Position numbers and translations under genes: made by a program. A model generated the notes under the pieces. The model did no database searches and was not told the DNA's origin. It saw only the letters and a program-made list of their open reading frames with translations. A stretch of DNA of 64,000 bases from Podocnemis expansa (taxonomy: Eukaryota; Chordata; Testudines; Podocnemididae), in the NCBI GenBank assembly GCA_007922195.1, contig ML682038.1, positions 3,418,772 through 3,482,771 of the forward strand. The letters run 5' to 3'. Of this stretch, positions 23,803 to 35,745 are shown piece after piece; the first letter of the stretch is position 1, and every line of letters begins with the position of its first letter.

Positions 23803-24895
23803 TGGACCCCCAGGGAGTACCCCTGGGCAAATCTTGGGTCCAGGAAGTTTGTGCCCACCTTCGGATATCTTTATCACTCCATCGCCCGTATTCGTCTAAA
23901 AGGGAAGGTCACTCCAGCAGAGGCAGATGCTTAAATTCGAGTGTAACCATTTATTAAGGGAAATAAACACATCCCAAACCAAGATTGAACACCATCAGAA
24001 ATAACACAAATACATATAACATACAATTAACAAAACAAAATTTAACAAGATCCCCCTTTTGAAACCCCTCCTGGATCCTAGGGATCCTTTGCCCTTAGCA
24101 ACCTTTGCCAACTGAACCAGGATACGTTACTGTCCCAAGTCTGCCCACCAAACACAGGGAGACTCCCCTGGTTTCCCTTCTTACTCTCCAGCCTTTGGGG
24201 CTTGGCCCTCAAATACCCCTATTTACTGTTGGTCTTCGGCTGGACTATGCCGCAGGTCCGACACCCACGTTGCCGATCCCTCGGAGTCCTTGATCTCCGG
24301 ATCCCGGCTTGGCCCGTCTACTTCGAGGCGCTGGTGCCCCCAGGGTCCTGTAATTACAGTCTTTCGCCCCTTAACAAAGTCCAATTAGACAGGGCAGCTT
24401 CTCAATGTCAGTCCCAGCCTCTGCCTGCTTCGGGGACTTCCTGAAGTGGGTCCTCTTCAGCCTTCCAGCCGGGAGCTGGAGTCCAAGTCTCTGAACCCCG
24501 GGATCGGAGGCTTGGGCAGGCTCAGTTCCCAGCTCCTCAGGGAGGCTATTCTCTGATCCTTCAACTCCGCTGGATTCTAGCTCAAAGATCTCACACACAC
24601 TCACTCCCAACGCGGATCTCCCCAAACCGGGTGGGGAAACCCCTTAAAACCGAATCCCCTGGCCAATCAGAGGGGCCCGTTGCACGTCCCTTGCTTCGCG
24701 CCCTTTTTGTCACGAGGTACCTGGAAGTTCGAGAGGCTTCTCTCCCTTGTTAGCTGGCAGCTCAGGAAAGTTCCCGCCTGCTTCTCCCCTCAGGCCAGAG
24801 CTGTTGCTAGGCAGACCTGGGATCTTGGCAGGCTGCCAAAGTCCTCCCGTAGTTACATAGTGTAACCCCTATTCATAAACCCCAAACCCGTAACC
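23803..24895 (-). mobile_element. LTR-like block of an endogenous retroelement
   Basis: A sharply bounded GC-richer block within AT-rich intron. At the left edge TGGACCC and GGGTCCA (23803-23842) enclose a stem. On the minus strand AATAAA occurs at 23955-23950 and an inverted CCAAT box (ATTGG) near 24668, the order expected for promoter then polyadenylation signal in an LTR. No gag or pol frame adjoins it and no target duplication was found, so boundaries and orientation are tentative. It could alternatively be an unrelated unique repeat. Confidence 0.4.
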
Positions 24896-24968
24896 TGCGC
24901 AAACTTTTTAGCCCACTCAGCCTCTGCTGGGGAAGCACTGTACAATGTTTTAACAGCAAATAATAACA

Positions 24969-26179
24969 CATAGAATCATAGAATCATAGGGTTGGAAGGG
25001 ACCCCACGAGGTCATCTAGTCCAACCCCCTGCCAAAAAAAGCAGGACCACTCCCATTAGATCATCCCAGTCAGTGTTTTGTCCAGCTGGGACTTGAACAC
25101 CTCCAGAGATGGAGATTCCACCACCTCCCTAGGCAGCTTATTCCAATGCTTCACCACTCGCCTAGTAAGGAAATTTTTCCTAATATCCAGCCTGGACCTC
25201 CCCAGCTGTAACTTGAAGCCATTGCTTCTCGTTCTGCCCTCTGTTACTACCGAGAACAGTCGAGCTCCCTCCTCCTTGGAGCAACCCTTCAAGTAGTTGA
25301 AGGTTGCTATCAAATCCCCCCTCAGTCTTCTCTTCTGCAGGCTAAATAAGCCTAGTTCCTTCAGTCTTTCTTCATAGGGCTTGTGCTCCAGCCCTTTGAT
25401 CATTTTGGTTGCCCTCCTCTGGACTCTCTCTAATTTGTCCATGTCCTTTTTGTAGTGGGGAGCCCAAACCTCGACACAGTATTCCAGATGTGGCCTCACT
25501 AGTGCAGAATAGAGGGGAATGATCACATCCCTTGATCTGCTGGTAACACTTCTTCTGATGCAGCCCAGTATGCCATTGGCCTTTTTGGCAGCAAGAGCAC
25601 ACTGCTGACTCATATCCAGCTTCCCATCCACCATGACTCCCAGGTCCTTTTCTCCAGTGCTGCTATTTAGCTGATCACTCCCCAGCCTGTAGCAGTACAT
25701 GGGGTTTTTTCGTCCCAAGTGCAGGATTTTACACTTATCCTTGTTGAACCTCATGAGATTCCTCTTGGCCCACTGCTCCAATTTGTCTAGGTCTCCCTGA
25801 ATCCTGTCCCTGCCCTCTAGGGTGTCTACCGTTCCCCCCAGTTTAGTATCATCTGCAAACTTACTAAGTGTGCAATCTATCCCATCATCCAGATCATTAA
25901 TGAAAACATTGAACAGAACTGGCCCCAGGACCGACCCCTGGGGCACACCACTTGTTACTGCCCGCCAACTTGACATGGAGCCATTGATTCCTACACGCTG
26001 AAACCGTTGTTCTAGCCAGTTTTCTATCCACCTTACAGTCCATGCATCTAACCCATACTTCCTTAATTTGCCAATGAGAATGCTGTGGGAAACCGTATCA
26101 AAAGCCTTGCTAAAGTCAAGGTATATCACATCAACGGCTCTTCCCGCATCCACAAATCCAGTCATCTCATCATAGAAGG
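24969..26179 (-). mobile_element. CR1 LINE, 5'-truncated, long intact RT frame
   Basis: The 3' end carries two copies of the CR1 octamer (CATAGAAT on the + strand). A single minus-strand frame from 26237 to 25056 encodes 393 residues; the first ~19 are flanking DNA, the rest is the C-terminal two-thirds of a CR1 reverse transcriptase. Visible motifs: [14 protein letters not shown] at about residue 40, [11 protein letters not shown] near 93, and the catalytic FADDTKLGG near 128, then the conserved tail [20 protein letters not shown] and [12 protein letters not shown]. The endonuclease and RT front are missing, so it cannot move by itself. An uninterrupted frame makes it the youngest CR1 in the window. 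Confidence 0.95.
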
Positions 26180-26189
26180 GTCTGACAGC

Positions 26190-26672
26190 TAAAAAGGGAG
26201 AAGCGGTAGTAACCTGAGACAATGAAGAGGACTGCATGTGGAAGCTGAGGGATGCAGTTTATATTCTAGAAAGGGTACCCATAAAGTATTTCATTTATAT
26301 GAAGTGCCACCTGATAGATCTAATTAATGAGAAGATCCTAACTTTAGAGATGCATCTAGAAACCATTGTAGAGTTTCAAAGAAAAATTGAAAAGAGGATG
26401 AAGGGAAGGAAAGGAGACTGAAGGGAAATGTCTTGACTTTCAGATGCACGCTGGACAAATGATCAAAGAGAGTAGACTCCTGTGGGAGGAAAGTGGACAG
26501 TGGCAATATGTGACTATGAGAACAAGAAAAAACAAAAGACCAGCTAGCTAAAAAGCAATAGAACTGAGGAACAGGTTTGCTGAGTTGGAAAATGAAGGAA
26601 ACAGGCAGACAGTACCAGAAGATGGAAGAGCAAAGGAGGAGGAGAAGAATGGCTAGTCCTAGAAGAAAGGAA
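26190..26672 (+). mobile_element. CR1-like 5'/ORF1 remnant, left part
   Basis: A + strand purine-rich stretch whose frames read fragments such as EFQRKIEKRMKG, QMIKESRLLWEESGQWQYVT and RNRFAELENEGNRQ, a layout reminiscent of the ORF1 region of vertebrate CR1-type LINEs. It ends at the GAAAC duplicated around the putative solo LTR and appears to continue after 28187. The family assignment is tentative. Confidence 0.4.
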
Positions 26673-26677
26673 GAAAC

Positions 26678-28181
26678 TGTTGAACCCCGGGTTCGCGATG
26701 TGACTGGGATGGACCGGCAACACCCACCAATGAGACGGACACCAGTTCAATTAAACAAAAAACTACTTTTATAGTGACACCTTAAACACCTTCAACCCCT
26801 TAACAGTGTAAAACAAGGAGATCTATGCAAAACCACTTGTAATCAACTAACAATATGAAGCAAAAATCTATATAGGACACTTATAACCAACTAATAGCAT
26901 AAAGCAAAATCTAAATGAACACTTATAACTAAAGGACAATATAAAGCTAAAAACCTATGCAGAGCACTTATCACCAAGTAACAGTGTGGAGCAAGAGTCT
27001 ATATAAAGCACCTGTAAAACACCTCCAGCCAAACAACAGGATAAAGTATGAGAGTCTATGCAAAACACTTACAACCTACAAAAGTACTTATAGTTAAATA
27101 ACAGTATGAATTAATGACCTACAAGAGGGTGGCCATAATAAGTCAAGGACTTTTCTGGCCTTTTACTGCCTCAACATCGGTATAGGCACTGACCAGCCCA
27201 TCCGATGCATATTTACCAATGGCTGGAAGCCATTCCTCCTTGCTAGCCAAGAAGGGTGGGTGGCAGAATGAAAAAAGTCAGATGAGAGAAAAATAAACCC
27301 CCACACTCCCCCCGTGTACACTGGGGAAGTTTGGGGCCAGCAGTTTAGAGCAGAAGCAGAGTAATGAACAATTATACAGTAAGAAGGATGCAAAATACAA
27401 ATGACTAACAAAACACCTGGCAAATTAACAACACAAAACTATGCTAGACCTTAAACAACTATATCATAAAAAGATTATGCAGGATACAGAGAAAATAATA
27501 ACAACTACACAAACTATGCAAAACTCAGGTGAAGAAGCTACAATCACAGACTATATATAAATGGTACCAAGTAGAATGATTAAGAGAAGGTAGGAGGCCT
27601 ATATCGATTTATAACACCTGTCCCAGGACCGCAGTAGAACCCAAAGCGAGGAGGCAGACCAGCTGCAGCATCTCAGCACTTAATCGTTCGGCCGGCAATC
27701 CGTGTACACCCCAAAAAAAAGAGGGTCTCGGGGGTGGGTACTCCCTGTCTCAGTCGGGGGATCAGTCCGACCGGGTCGCGACATGCCCTTTAGCATCCGA
27801 GGTTGGGAGAACAACAAGCTAGCTGAGACAGGGGGTTTTAATAGAATTTTGCCCAGCCAGAGTAAAAATAGCCAATTAGGTGTGGGATCCTGGTCAGGAC
27901 CAATGATAAAACTGGGACCCCAGACAATGACCCCTCCTTCGTGGTGACAGGGGTGCGGAGAAACTGTTCAGGGGGGATAGGAACTCACCCCCCTTCTTGT
28001 TGACACAAAGCTAGGGAGGAAGAAACTCACACAGGAGACTGAGAGCCATCAGGGGAGATTGATACTTAACACTCTTTCCCTTTGTGCTGGATGGCCCGGA
28101 GATGGAGGCCCATCAGGGACCATAATCCAGGGGGCTATGTGTGGGGCGGGGTGGCCATCATGGCTGCCACCTCCGCTGACA
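26678..28181 (-). mobile_element. putative solo LTR, TG...CA with 5-base duplication
   Basis: A 1504-base block starts TGTTGAACCCC and ends GCTGACA, i.e. TGT...ACA termini. GAAAC flanks it on both sides (26673-26677 and 28182-28186). That is the signature of an LTR from a retrovirus or Gypsy-type element left after recombination. On the minus strand CTATAAAAG lies about 90 bases before the end, and inverted CCAAT motifs lie further upstream; orientation is a guess. Inside is a degenerate 44-base tandem array (26822-27114). It interrupts a CR1-like element, so it is the younger insertion. Confidence 0.6.
26822..27114 (+). repeat. degenerate ~44-base tandem array, about 6 copies
   Basis: Successive units begin TCTATGCAAA, TCTATATAGG, TCTAAATGAA, CCTATGCAGA, TCTATATAAA and TCTATGCAAA, each followed by CACTTATAA-like and AACAGTATAAAGC-like blocks. 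The first four units are 43-45 bases, the last two 57-59. It lies inside the putative solo LTR; repeats in LTR U3 regions often act as enhancers, but no function can be claimed here. Confidence 0.75.
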
Positions 28182-29343
28182 GAAACAGTGAAGTCAGCCA
28201 GACTTGGGTGCTGTACGTGGATAGAGGTTGAATTACATAAGACTGCAAGTGAGAACTGACAGAACAGAAGGTGGAAGGCTGGAGAACCACACGAGCAGTT
28301 GGAAGAGGCATGTCTGTATGACTGGGAGACTTGTTACCAAGACCACCACACAGGTCTGTCACCAGAGCTGAGAGGAGGAACTAAGCTCTGGGGCACAGAC
28401 CTGAACCTGAATATGATCCTAGTGGGAACAGCAAATAATTTACTGATTGTCTTTTATGTGTGAATAAAAGATACAGCTAGATTGTAGACAGATTTTGTCA
28501 GATTACTTTTGGGGGAAGGGCAAAGCTGGGACATTGGTCGGTTCCAGCACAAAGCCAAGACTCTAGCAGCAACAACCCCTTCCTGCCTGTCCCCACTCCC
28601 AGCCCCAGAGCAAACTTGGGGAGGGGACAGTAATAAGTAGTAGTAAGTTTGGGGGACAATGCCATCCTGTGCACTCCCTAAATGTCACCCATGTTGTAGA
28701 TTCTCACTGGGACACATCAAGAAAGATTATGCTCGGGTGGGGAAAGATGTTTTAGAAAAGAATGCTCAAGTGATCTTCAATGGGATTCTACCTGTCCCTA
28801 GAGGAGTAGAAGAAAGGTGAGAAAAGATCATGATGGCCACCAGATGGCTCAGGGAACGGTTTGGTAAGGAGGATTTTGGGATATTTGACCACTAGGAGAC
28901 ATTCATGCACAGATGTTCTCATAGGATGCAATCTACCTGAGCAGGGAGATTTCTGAAAAGGAAGTTGGAACATCTGATTAAAAGAGCTTTTACCTAGGAA
29001 TTTGGGGAAGATGACTGGGAGATGCTGATGTAATCTCCACACCTGATTATAATATTGAGCAGGAGAAAAATTAAGTAAAAAGTTGTTTAGCAATGGAGAA
29101 AGGAACACCAGAAGGTAGGTGAATGGACAACAATAGAAAAAAACAATATCAATGCCAGTGAGTGTAACACTCAGGTAGGTAATCCTGTTAACAAAATGTT
29201 TATACCTAATTAGTTACTACCATTATACAAGGCATTGGTGAGATATCATCTGGGCATCTATGCAGTTCTGGTCTACCACATTTAAGAAACAAATTCAAAG
29301 TGGGAAAAGTGCAGAGGACTCCTAGGATGTACAAAGGAATGGA

Positions 29344-29734
29344 AAAAAAGCAAGGAGTCCTGTGGCATTTAACGACTAAGATTTATTTATAACATGAGCT
29401 TTCATGGGAGAAAATCTCACTGTATCAGACACTTTAAAGATGGGGAAACTTACCGAATGGGAGGAACGTAAATTCACGGAAGTGTAAGTCATGGGATCAG
29501 GTCACATTGTAACAGCAAATGAAAGCAGTTTCAAAGATTCAAACACTGGGAAACAGCATACAGCAGAGGGTAATGTCAAATCACCTGTTGTAATGGGAAA
29601 AGAATCCATAGTCATGATTTAATTCTGATTTCACACAGTCAAATTTGCACATCAATTCCAGTTCTGCAGTTTCTCTTTAAAGTCTTGATGTGTTACCCAT
29701 TTGCTTGAGCACAGCTATTAAAAATCAGTAGCAG
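29344..29734. mobile_element. 391-base insertion with 9-base duplication
   Basis: AGGAATGGA flanks both sides (29335-29343, 29735-29743). The insert starts with an A-rich run and AGCAAGGAGTCCTGTGGCA, then a CATGAGCTTTCATGGGAGA block shared with copies near 49.3, 50.8, 51.6, 58.3 and 61.7 kb. Removing it rejoins the CR1 RT-tail reading. No coding content. The variable duplication length among copies suggests retroposition, but the family is not named here. Confidence 0.7.
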
Positions 29735-30059
29735 AGGAATGGAGAATCTACCTTATGAGAGGAGACACAACAATTCTGGTTTGTTTACCCCAACAAAACA
29801 AAGGATGAGGGGAGACAAGACTGGGCCCTTTAATTACATCAGAGCTAAAACACCAGAGAAAGGAGAGGAGTTATTTAAGTGTCAAATGCATACACAAAAA
29901 CATGTGAAGATAAACTGGCCATCAGTGAATTAAGGCTTGAAATTAGACAAAGGTTTCTAACCATCAGAGGTGTGTAAGTTCTGGAACAACCTTCCAAAGG
30001 TGTAGTAGAAGCAAAAGCTAACTCTTTTTCAGACTGTTTGATAAACTCAGGAGGCACAT

Positions 30060-30312
30060 GCCCCAGGTCCCAGTGCTAGTGCCCCAAATGCCTAGGGTGC
30101 CCCCTGCCTCTCCTGGCCCCATCTCTGGCCGGGTATCTGGGGCCAGGCTAGCCAAGGCAGCACCTGCCTCTTCTGGCCCAGATCACCTGTGGCACCCTCA
30201 ATGGGCCCCTTCCCTGGCTGGGCTGGCAGCAGAAGGAGTTTGGGGCTCCAACACCACATTGGAGCTCGGGGGCAGGGCCAGGGCCCAGGCCCTGGGTCTT
30301 TTTCTGGGGCAA
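30060..30312. repeat. GC-rich insert within the CR1 remnant
   Basis: About 250 bases rich in CCTGGCC and GGGCCAGG interrupt the otherwise AT-rich CR1 tail; sequence on either side continues the CR1 pattern. The ends contain no clear inverted repeat. It may be an older variable region or an unrecognised small element. Confidence 0.4.
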
Positions 30313-30735
30313 TGATGCTCCTGGACAAATTTATGGAGTGGAGTGGTATAATAAGAATGTTTACAATGGTACATGGCCCATCAATGACTCCAAATTGCTA
30401 GAGAGAATTCTTTCAAAAAATGGTTGATGTGTGTCCTCACAGACACAGGGTCTCACTGAATGCCATCCTGGGGGTTGGAAAGGAATTTTCCCCAAGGCAG
30501 AGACCCTGGATTTTGGGGGGGTTTTTTCCCCTTGCCTTTCTTTGCAGCATGGAGCATGGATCACTTGCTGGTTTGAACTAGTGTAAATGGATTCTCTATA
30601 ATTTCAAGTCTTTAAATCAAGATTTGAAGACTTTAGTAGCTCAGCCAGAAGCTATAGGCCTATAACAGGAGCAGGTGAAGGTTCTGTGGCCTGCCATGTG
30701 CAAGAGGACAGACTAGAAGATTACATTGGTCCCTG

Positions 30736-33700
30736 ACTTTAAAGTCTATAATTGCAAATATTTATACAAGAATTGTTTTCCACTGAAAAATACTGTTTTG
30801 TCTTAATCAAAACATTTCCGAGGGACATATCAATTTCAACAAAATTTTCAAAAAGATCTAAATCAAAATTAAATTTTACATTTCTACATTCCCATTTTGT
30901 TTCACTCTGATTGTGCATCATTTCAACTTTGTTTTTTACTTTAAAGATTTTTAACTTTTATTATATTATACTTACACTCATTAAATATAGTATATATTTA
31001 GAAATACTGTTTCATATTTTAAATCATATTAAAAGATTTTAAATGATTGGAATGGAAAAATGAGGCCATTTCAATACTTCTGAAATGTTATGGAATTTTC
31101 ATTCCACAGTAAATTTTTAAGCTGTGGCTTTTCAGTTGGATTCAGCACATAATCAAATGTCAAAATGTCAGAATTTCCTGCAGAATAAGAATTCAATTTT
31201 CAATTATTTTTAGGTAAAATGATCGCATTAACTTCCACTGCTTCACTCCAATTCATACTCCGATAATCCTGAAGCTTCTGATATATGGCTTGTTTTTGTT
31301 GATAAGTGTCAGATTGCTTTCTAACATCCATGATTTCTGTAATGGGGGGATAGGGAAATTGTGCATCAAGTAAAATCTTAGGGGCAGATTGGAAAAATTA
31401 ACACAGGTAGGAGCTAGGAATATATTTCTCATTCTTCAAACCTGCCAATGGAGGTAAAAGCTGTCAAAATGTATGACAAAGGACTAATGGGGAGCACTCA
31501 TGTTTTGTTGCATTTCACTCCATAATTAATAGGCTATAATTGTATTTAAGGAGAAAACCTGTTTTAAGTTATATTTTCTCATTGTGTGCAGTAAACAAAC
31601 GAGTTTTCCAATCTGGTAAAGGGCAGGAGAAGGGCCGATCCAGGAAGGGGGCCCTGCCAAAGATGCAAAAGAGCTAGAGGATTTGAAGAAGGTTGTCTAT
31701 GTCTACAGAGATCCGAGGGTGTCAGGGAGAGATGAGTTTGAGAGAGGGAGTCTTTGCCCAGAAAAGTCCACATTCAGTTAAGATCACCCACTGCCACCAC
31801 ATGCAGGGCTGTGCTGCTGCTGCCATTGTTTTCTTATTTCCCTCCTGGATCTGGAAGACTTTCAGCCACCTATAGGTTTCTGACACTGTACCCCCTTGCT
31901 GTTTGGCTTACTGCTCCCATGCCCTTTTTCCCCATTCTCTTCCCACAGTTAGCAGACAAGTCTATGAAAGGAGGAACAGAGCAGCAGAGCTGCGAAGCTA
32001 GGAAGTAGGCTGCAGATTGGGCTAATTTTTTACAAGTGGGGCAGGGCAGCAGTGAGCAGAATGAGATCTCAGCTTCTGGGGTCACTGTCTTTTTTCGTCC
32101 CCTTCCTCAAAGCAAACGAGAGGTTTGGGTGAGGATTCATGGCCTGGATCCCTCTGGCTTCAAAATCTAGTAATCAAACCATTTGTTTCTTTCACTGAAG
32201 TTTATCCAAACTCTCCAAACCTGGGAGTTTAACGACTGGCCTGGAATTCTTGAGATTTCTAAGCAAGCCTGCTGCTGGCAAGGCATCTTTCTTTCATCAG
32301 AACAGCCTGTCTGCTTCCACCTTTGGCTAAACTCAAAAACTTAAAAAACTAGATATGTTTTTAACCTGAAAAAGAAAGACTCTTGGTTCAGTTCAGGTCT
32401 TGAGCAAAGTTTCAGTTACATTTCTATTTAATCTGAACTAACTTTCTGTGACTATAAAGTAATGAAATCCTCTTTTCTCCTTTGCTATATTTGTGATAAA
32501 TCACAATGCTTGTCTTCATCCAGTTCTGATATTCCTGTTACATACATGGTCACAACCGTAAGCAAGATGGCGAAATTTTATTTAAAGTCAATAGATCTCC
32601 TGAGATAAAAAGCAACTGCCAGCAAGACCCTCCCTAACAGCCTTTTGTTTGGTTATCTTTATCTGCTTCCCACTTTAACCAGTGCTGTGCACATTTGTCC
32701 TCTCTGTGACATTTTAACAAGTCATTCGGTGCCTGCTTTACTTCTGTCTGAAATTGTTTGAGATGAGAATAGATGAGAAATATTGTATGTGCCAATGTGA
32801 AGGAAATACAGAATAGAAGTGTTATAGTGGTGATGTAGATTTCTTCAATAATATGCATGTTTAAGGAGAGGCTTCTAACACATTTCTACAGAGGTGCTTC
32901 ATTTTTTAAAGCAATTTTAGTTTTTACAATTTTTGATGAGTGAGTAATTTGTTGGTGTACTTTTTGTTCACTTCACCAACTGGATGTCTGTATGCATTCA
33001 AGTCTCTCTCTTCACTGACTGCTCTTTAAAATCTGGTCAAAGGGACTCAGTGTTGTCTTCTCTGCCCTCCCACCCACTCTATGATATGTGGCCCCATTCT
33101 CTGACCTATTGGTGTGTTATAACAACTGACCTATTAGCTTTGGATCAAACTGCAGTAGCTAGAAAGAAAAACTTTTACTTTGGATAGGTTGAGAAAAGTT
33201 ATAGTTTTGGCATATTGGCTGTATTTTGCACTACATTTTTCACATGGGCCTATATATAGGTGATAGCCATATTTTAAATTAAATCTAAATTTTAAAAAAT
33301 TCAATGCACCTTTCATTGATTATCAGTATGCAAGGATAATATAATGGCTAAGTGCAAACCAGTTACTTCTTTAGCCCACGTGGGCACGTGGCTTATGCTG
33401 TCAGTTCCTAATGATGACTGTGATGTGTGCATGTGGCCAGCATTTGATCCCTCAGCATGCTATGCTTACAAGAGCTACTCAAAATTATCTGAGTTTAGAA
33501 TTTTTAACCAACTTTTCATCTAAAACTCAGCTTTTAACCTTCCTCTCCCTGACAAATTGTAATTAAAAAAAAATAAATCAGGTTTTTCAACTACTGATTA
33601 TCATTGAAAGATCAACATTTAGCCAGAGCTGGCACTCAGGCTTATTTGAAATACTCCACTGTTATATTTCTAAATATAAGGAAACGAAAACCAAGGTCTT

Positions 33701-34868
33701 TTCACAGTGGCCAAGTGCTGATTTTCAGTGAAGATCACTGTTCTGTCATTTTACTGTGCAAGGTCCTGTACCAGATGGTTGGCCAAGACACTCTATGCTG
33801 CTTTGATATGATACTAGAAGGATGGTGCCCATTGTAAATGACAGCTTTACCTCCTGGTTCCCAGAAGTGACTTACAGCAGAGCATGGTGGTAAAAGATCC
33901 TAATTCAGTCAGCAATGAGGACAGGGTTCATAAAAGAAAGGAGAGGAAAATGCAGGTTGTTGGCAGGAGCTAGTGTGATGACAACAACAAAATAAATATT
34001 ATTGATCTAGAACTCTGGATGCGGATATAGCTAAAACTGAGCCACGAGATGAAATCACATGACCATCTTCAGGTGAAAAACCATAATTATCATCATAAAA
34101 ATCATAATAAAACACTTTGTCCAGACCTTATCAAGTTGTCCCCCAACACTGGCACATCCCAGATCAATTCAACCACAAAGTACCACTTACAATGAACCAC
34201 CAAAAGATAACACAAAGATAAACAGAATAATTAGTTTCAAGGCTTTTGCTACACTCTAAAAATGTAACTCTGAGCATGGCATCATGAAAAGGTTTGGACA
34301 CATCTCTCCTCTGAGAAATCAGGCATCCTAAGTTTCTCTGTTGTGCTGATGACTTCAAACAACAACTATAGTTAATAGATTACAGTGACCCCTAGGTTTA
34401 CTAACTGAAAGATTTTGTTAAGCTCTCTGGTCTATTTCTGATTATTCATATAGCAATAGTATATAAATTCATACATCAGGTCTCTACAGGCGGATTCCAT
34501 AGCACCACATGGGTTTTCTGGGTTCAAGTTAAACCCTAAAGTACTTCCAGCTCTCATGACCTTTCTGTTGCCTTCTCCTCACCCCATAACTAATTTCAAA
34601 TTTTGCATATTGGAGGAGTACAGAAGTATAAGCAAATAATCTTACAGACATCTTCACTGGCAACTGTATCTTCTTGTTAAAATAACAAGGAAACTAAACT
34701 AAAAAAAACCCACACCATAAACAACAAATGAAAATATAAGTTTATAGGTCAGATTTTACACCCACTAATACTAAGCAATTCATAGTAATGGTGTTACACA
34801 CACCATAACATAGTCACAGTCAGCCCACGTGTGACATATAATATATGGTATGGTGAGGCAGACATTAT
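30736..34868. other. intron sequence, mostly featureless
   Basis: 30770-31160 is an AT-rich dispersed repeat like 4700-5045. The remainder is ordinary intronic DNA with no coding exon and no repeat whose ends I can define. Confidence 0.5.
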
Positions 34869-35274
34869 GGCTACATTCACACACAGGGGGTTATTTCGAT
34901 CCAAGTTGTTTTGAAACAACTTGGATCAAAATAAGGGGTTATTTCGAAATAAGATAATTTGAATTAACAGTTTGTTAATTTGAATTAAGGAAAGAAGCTC
35001 AAAGTGAAATAGCAGGTTCAGACAACAGTTATTTCGAAACAAGTCACTGTTGTTTTGAAACAACATGTTCAGACGGCATTGTTTCGAAACAATCATTTTG
35101 AAACAACGTTGTTTCGTCCCCACATGGGGTTCAAGTTATTTCGAAACAACACTGTTGTTTCGAAACAACGGAACACATTGTTTCGACACAACCGTGCGTC
35201 GTGTGAACAGGGTAATTTTTATTTCGAAACAACCTCTGTTGTTTCGAAATAAGAGTGCTGTGTGAACACACCCT
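34869..35274. mobile_element. foldback element made of serial TTCGAA palindromes, copy A
   Basis: The ends GGCTACATTCACACACAG and CTGTGTGAACACACCCT are imperfect inverted repeats. Between them at least a dozen short palindromes centred on TTCGAA or its decayed TTTGAA/TTTCAA forms occur one after another: TTATTTCGAAATAA, GTTGTTTCGAAACAAC, ATTGTTTCGAAACAAT, AATTTGAATT. No transposase. Open frames in all directions read repeated SKQ/RNN/FETT motifs because of the palindromes and are not genes. Same family as 38754-39186. Confidence 0.75.
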
Positions 35275-35476
35275 ATGTGACAAAATGCAGGTGAACAATC
35301 TGTTCTGGTAACTTTGGAATTCCTCACTTCTGTTGTATAAAATCTCAACCATGCTGCTGCAGTTGAAACAAGGGTTTTTCATAGTTAGACTGTACGTTAT
35401 TTTGGAGAGAAGCTATGTACACTTGTAATGTCTACGCCAGACACCAGCACTCTGAAGTAGTGACAAGAGAGTTACT

Positions 35477-35745
35477 TAGCCCTAGTCTATACTGAGCCGC
35501 GTTGTTGGCGGCAGTTGACCAATATTTATGCAAGGCATGTAAAATGCCTTGCATACATGCCAGTGACTTTCTTAGCTGCTGGAACACACTCTAGAAAGTT
35601 GACCGCAAGTGCCTTGTGGTCAGCTTTCCCATATGTCTTCTGGGGGTCAGGACTTACGGAGCTGACTTCCAGGAGCACAGCAGTGAATTCAGACTCACTG
35701 CTAAGTGCTCCCAGAATGCCAGGCCATCAGTATAGACATACTCAG
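35477..35745. mobile_element. miniature element, inverted sister of 54482-54767
   Basis: Left end TTAGCCCTAGTCTATACTG and right end CAGTATAGACATACTC are inverted repeats. The interior carries TTTATGCAAGGCATG and ATGCCTTGCAT, a foldback, and a run that matches the reverse complement of 54482-54767, including the GCAAGGCA block and the CAGCTTTCCC segment. Non-autonomous. Confidence 0.72.

Larger units (their letters stand above)
28187..30735 (+). mobile_element. CR1-like LINE remnant, right part, with insertions
   Basis: After the solo LTR the + strand element appears to resume. At 29213-29340 it reads YKALVRYHL and at 29735-30056 ERRHNNSGLFTPTKQRMRGD and FNYIRAK, corresponding to the final third of the CR1 RT. 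It ends with a CR1 3' UTR pattern (GGTTGGAAAGGAATTTTCCCC at 30474, GACTTTAAAGTCTATAA at 30736). The RT core is missing, so a large internal deletion separates the ORF1-like and RT-tail portions. It is interrupted at 29344-29734 and by a GC-rich insert at 30060-30312. Confidence 0.6.

Noticed and set aside
34926..35382. Overlapping frames with repeated SKQ, RNN and FETT motifs
   Set aside because: Produced on both strands by the palindromic foldback element; the same pattern recurs at 38806-39166.
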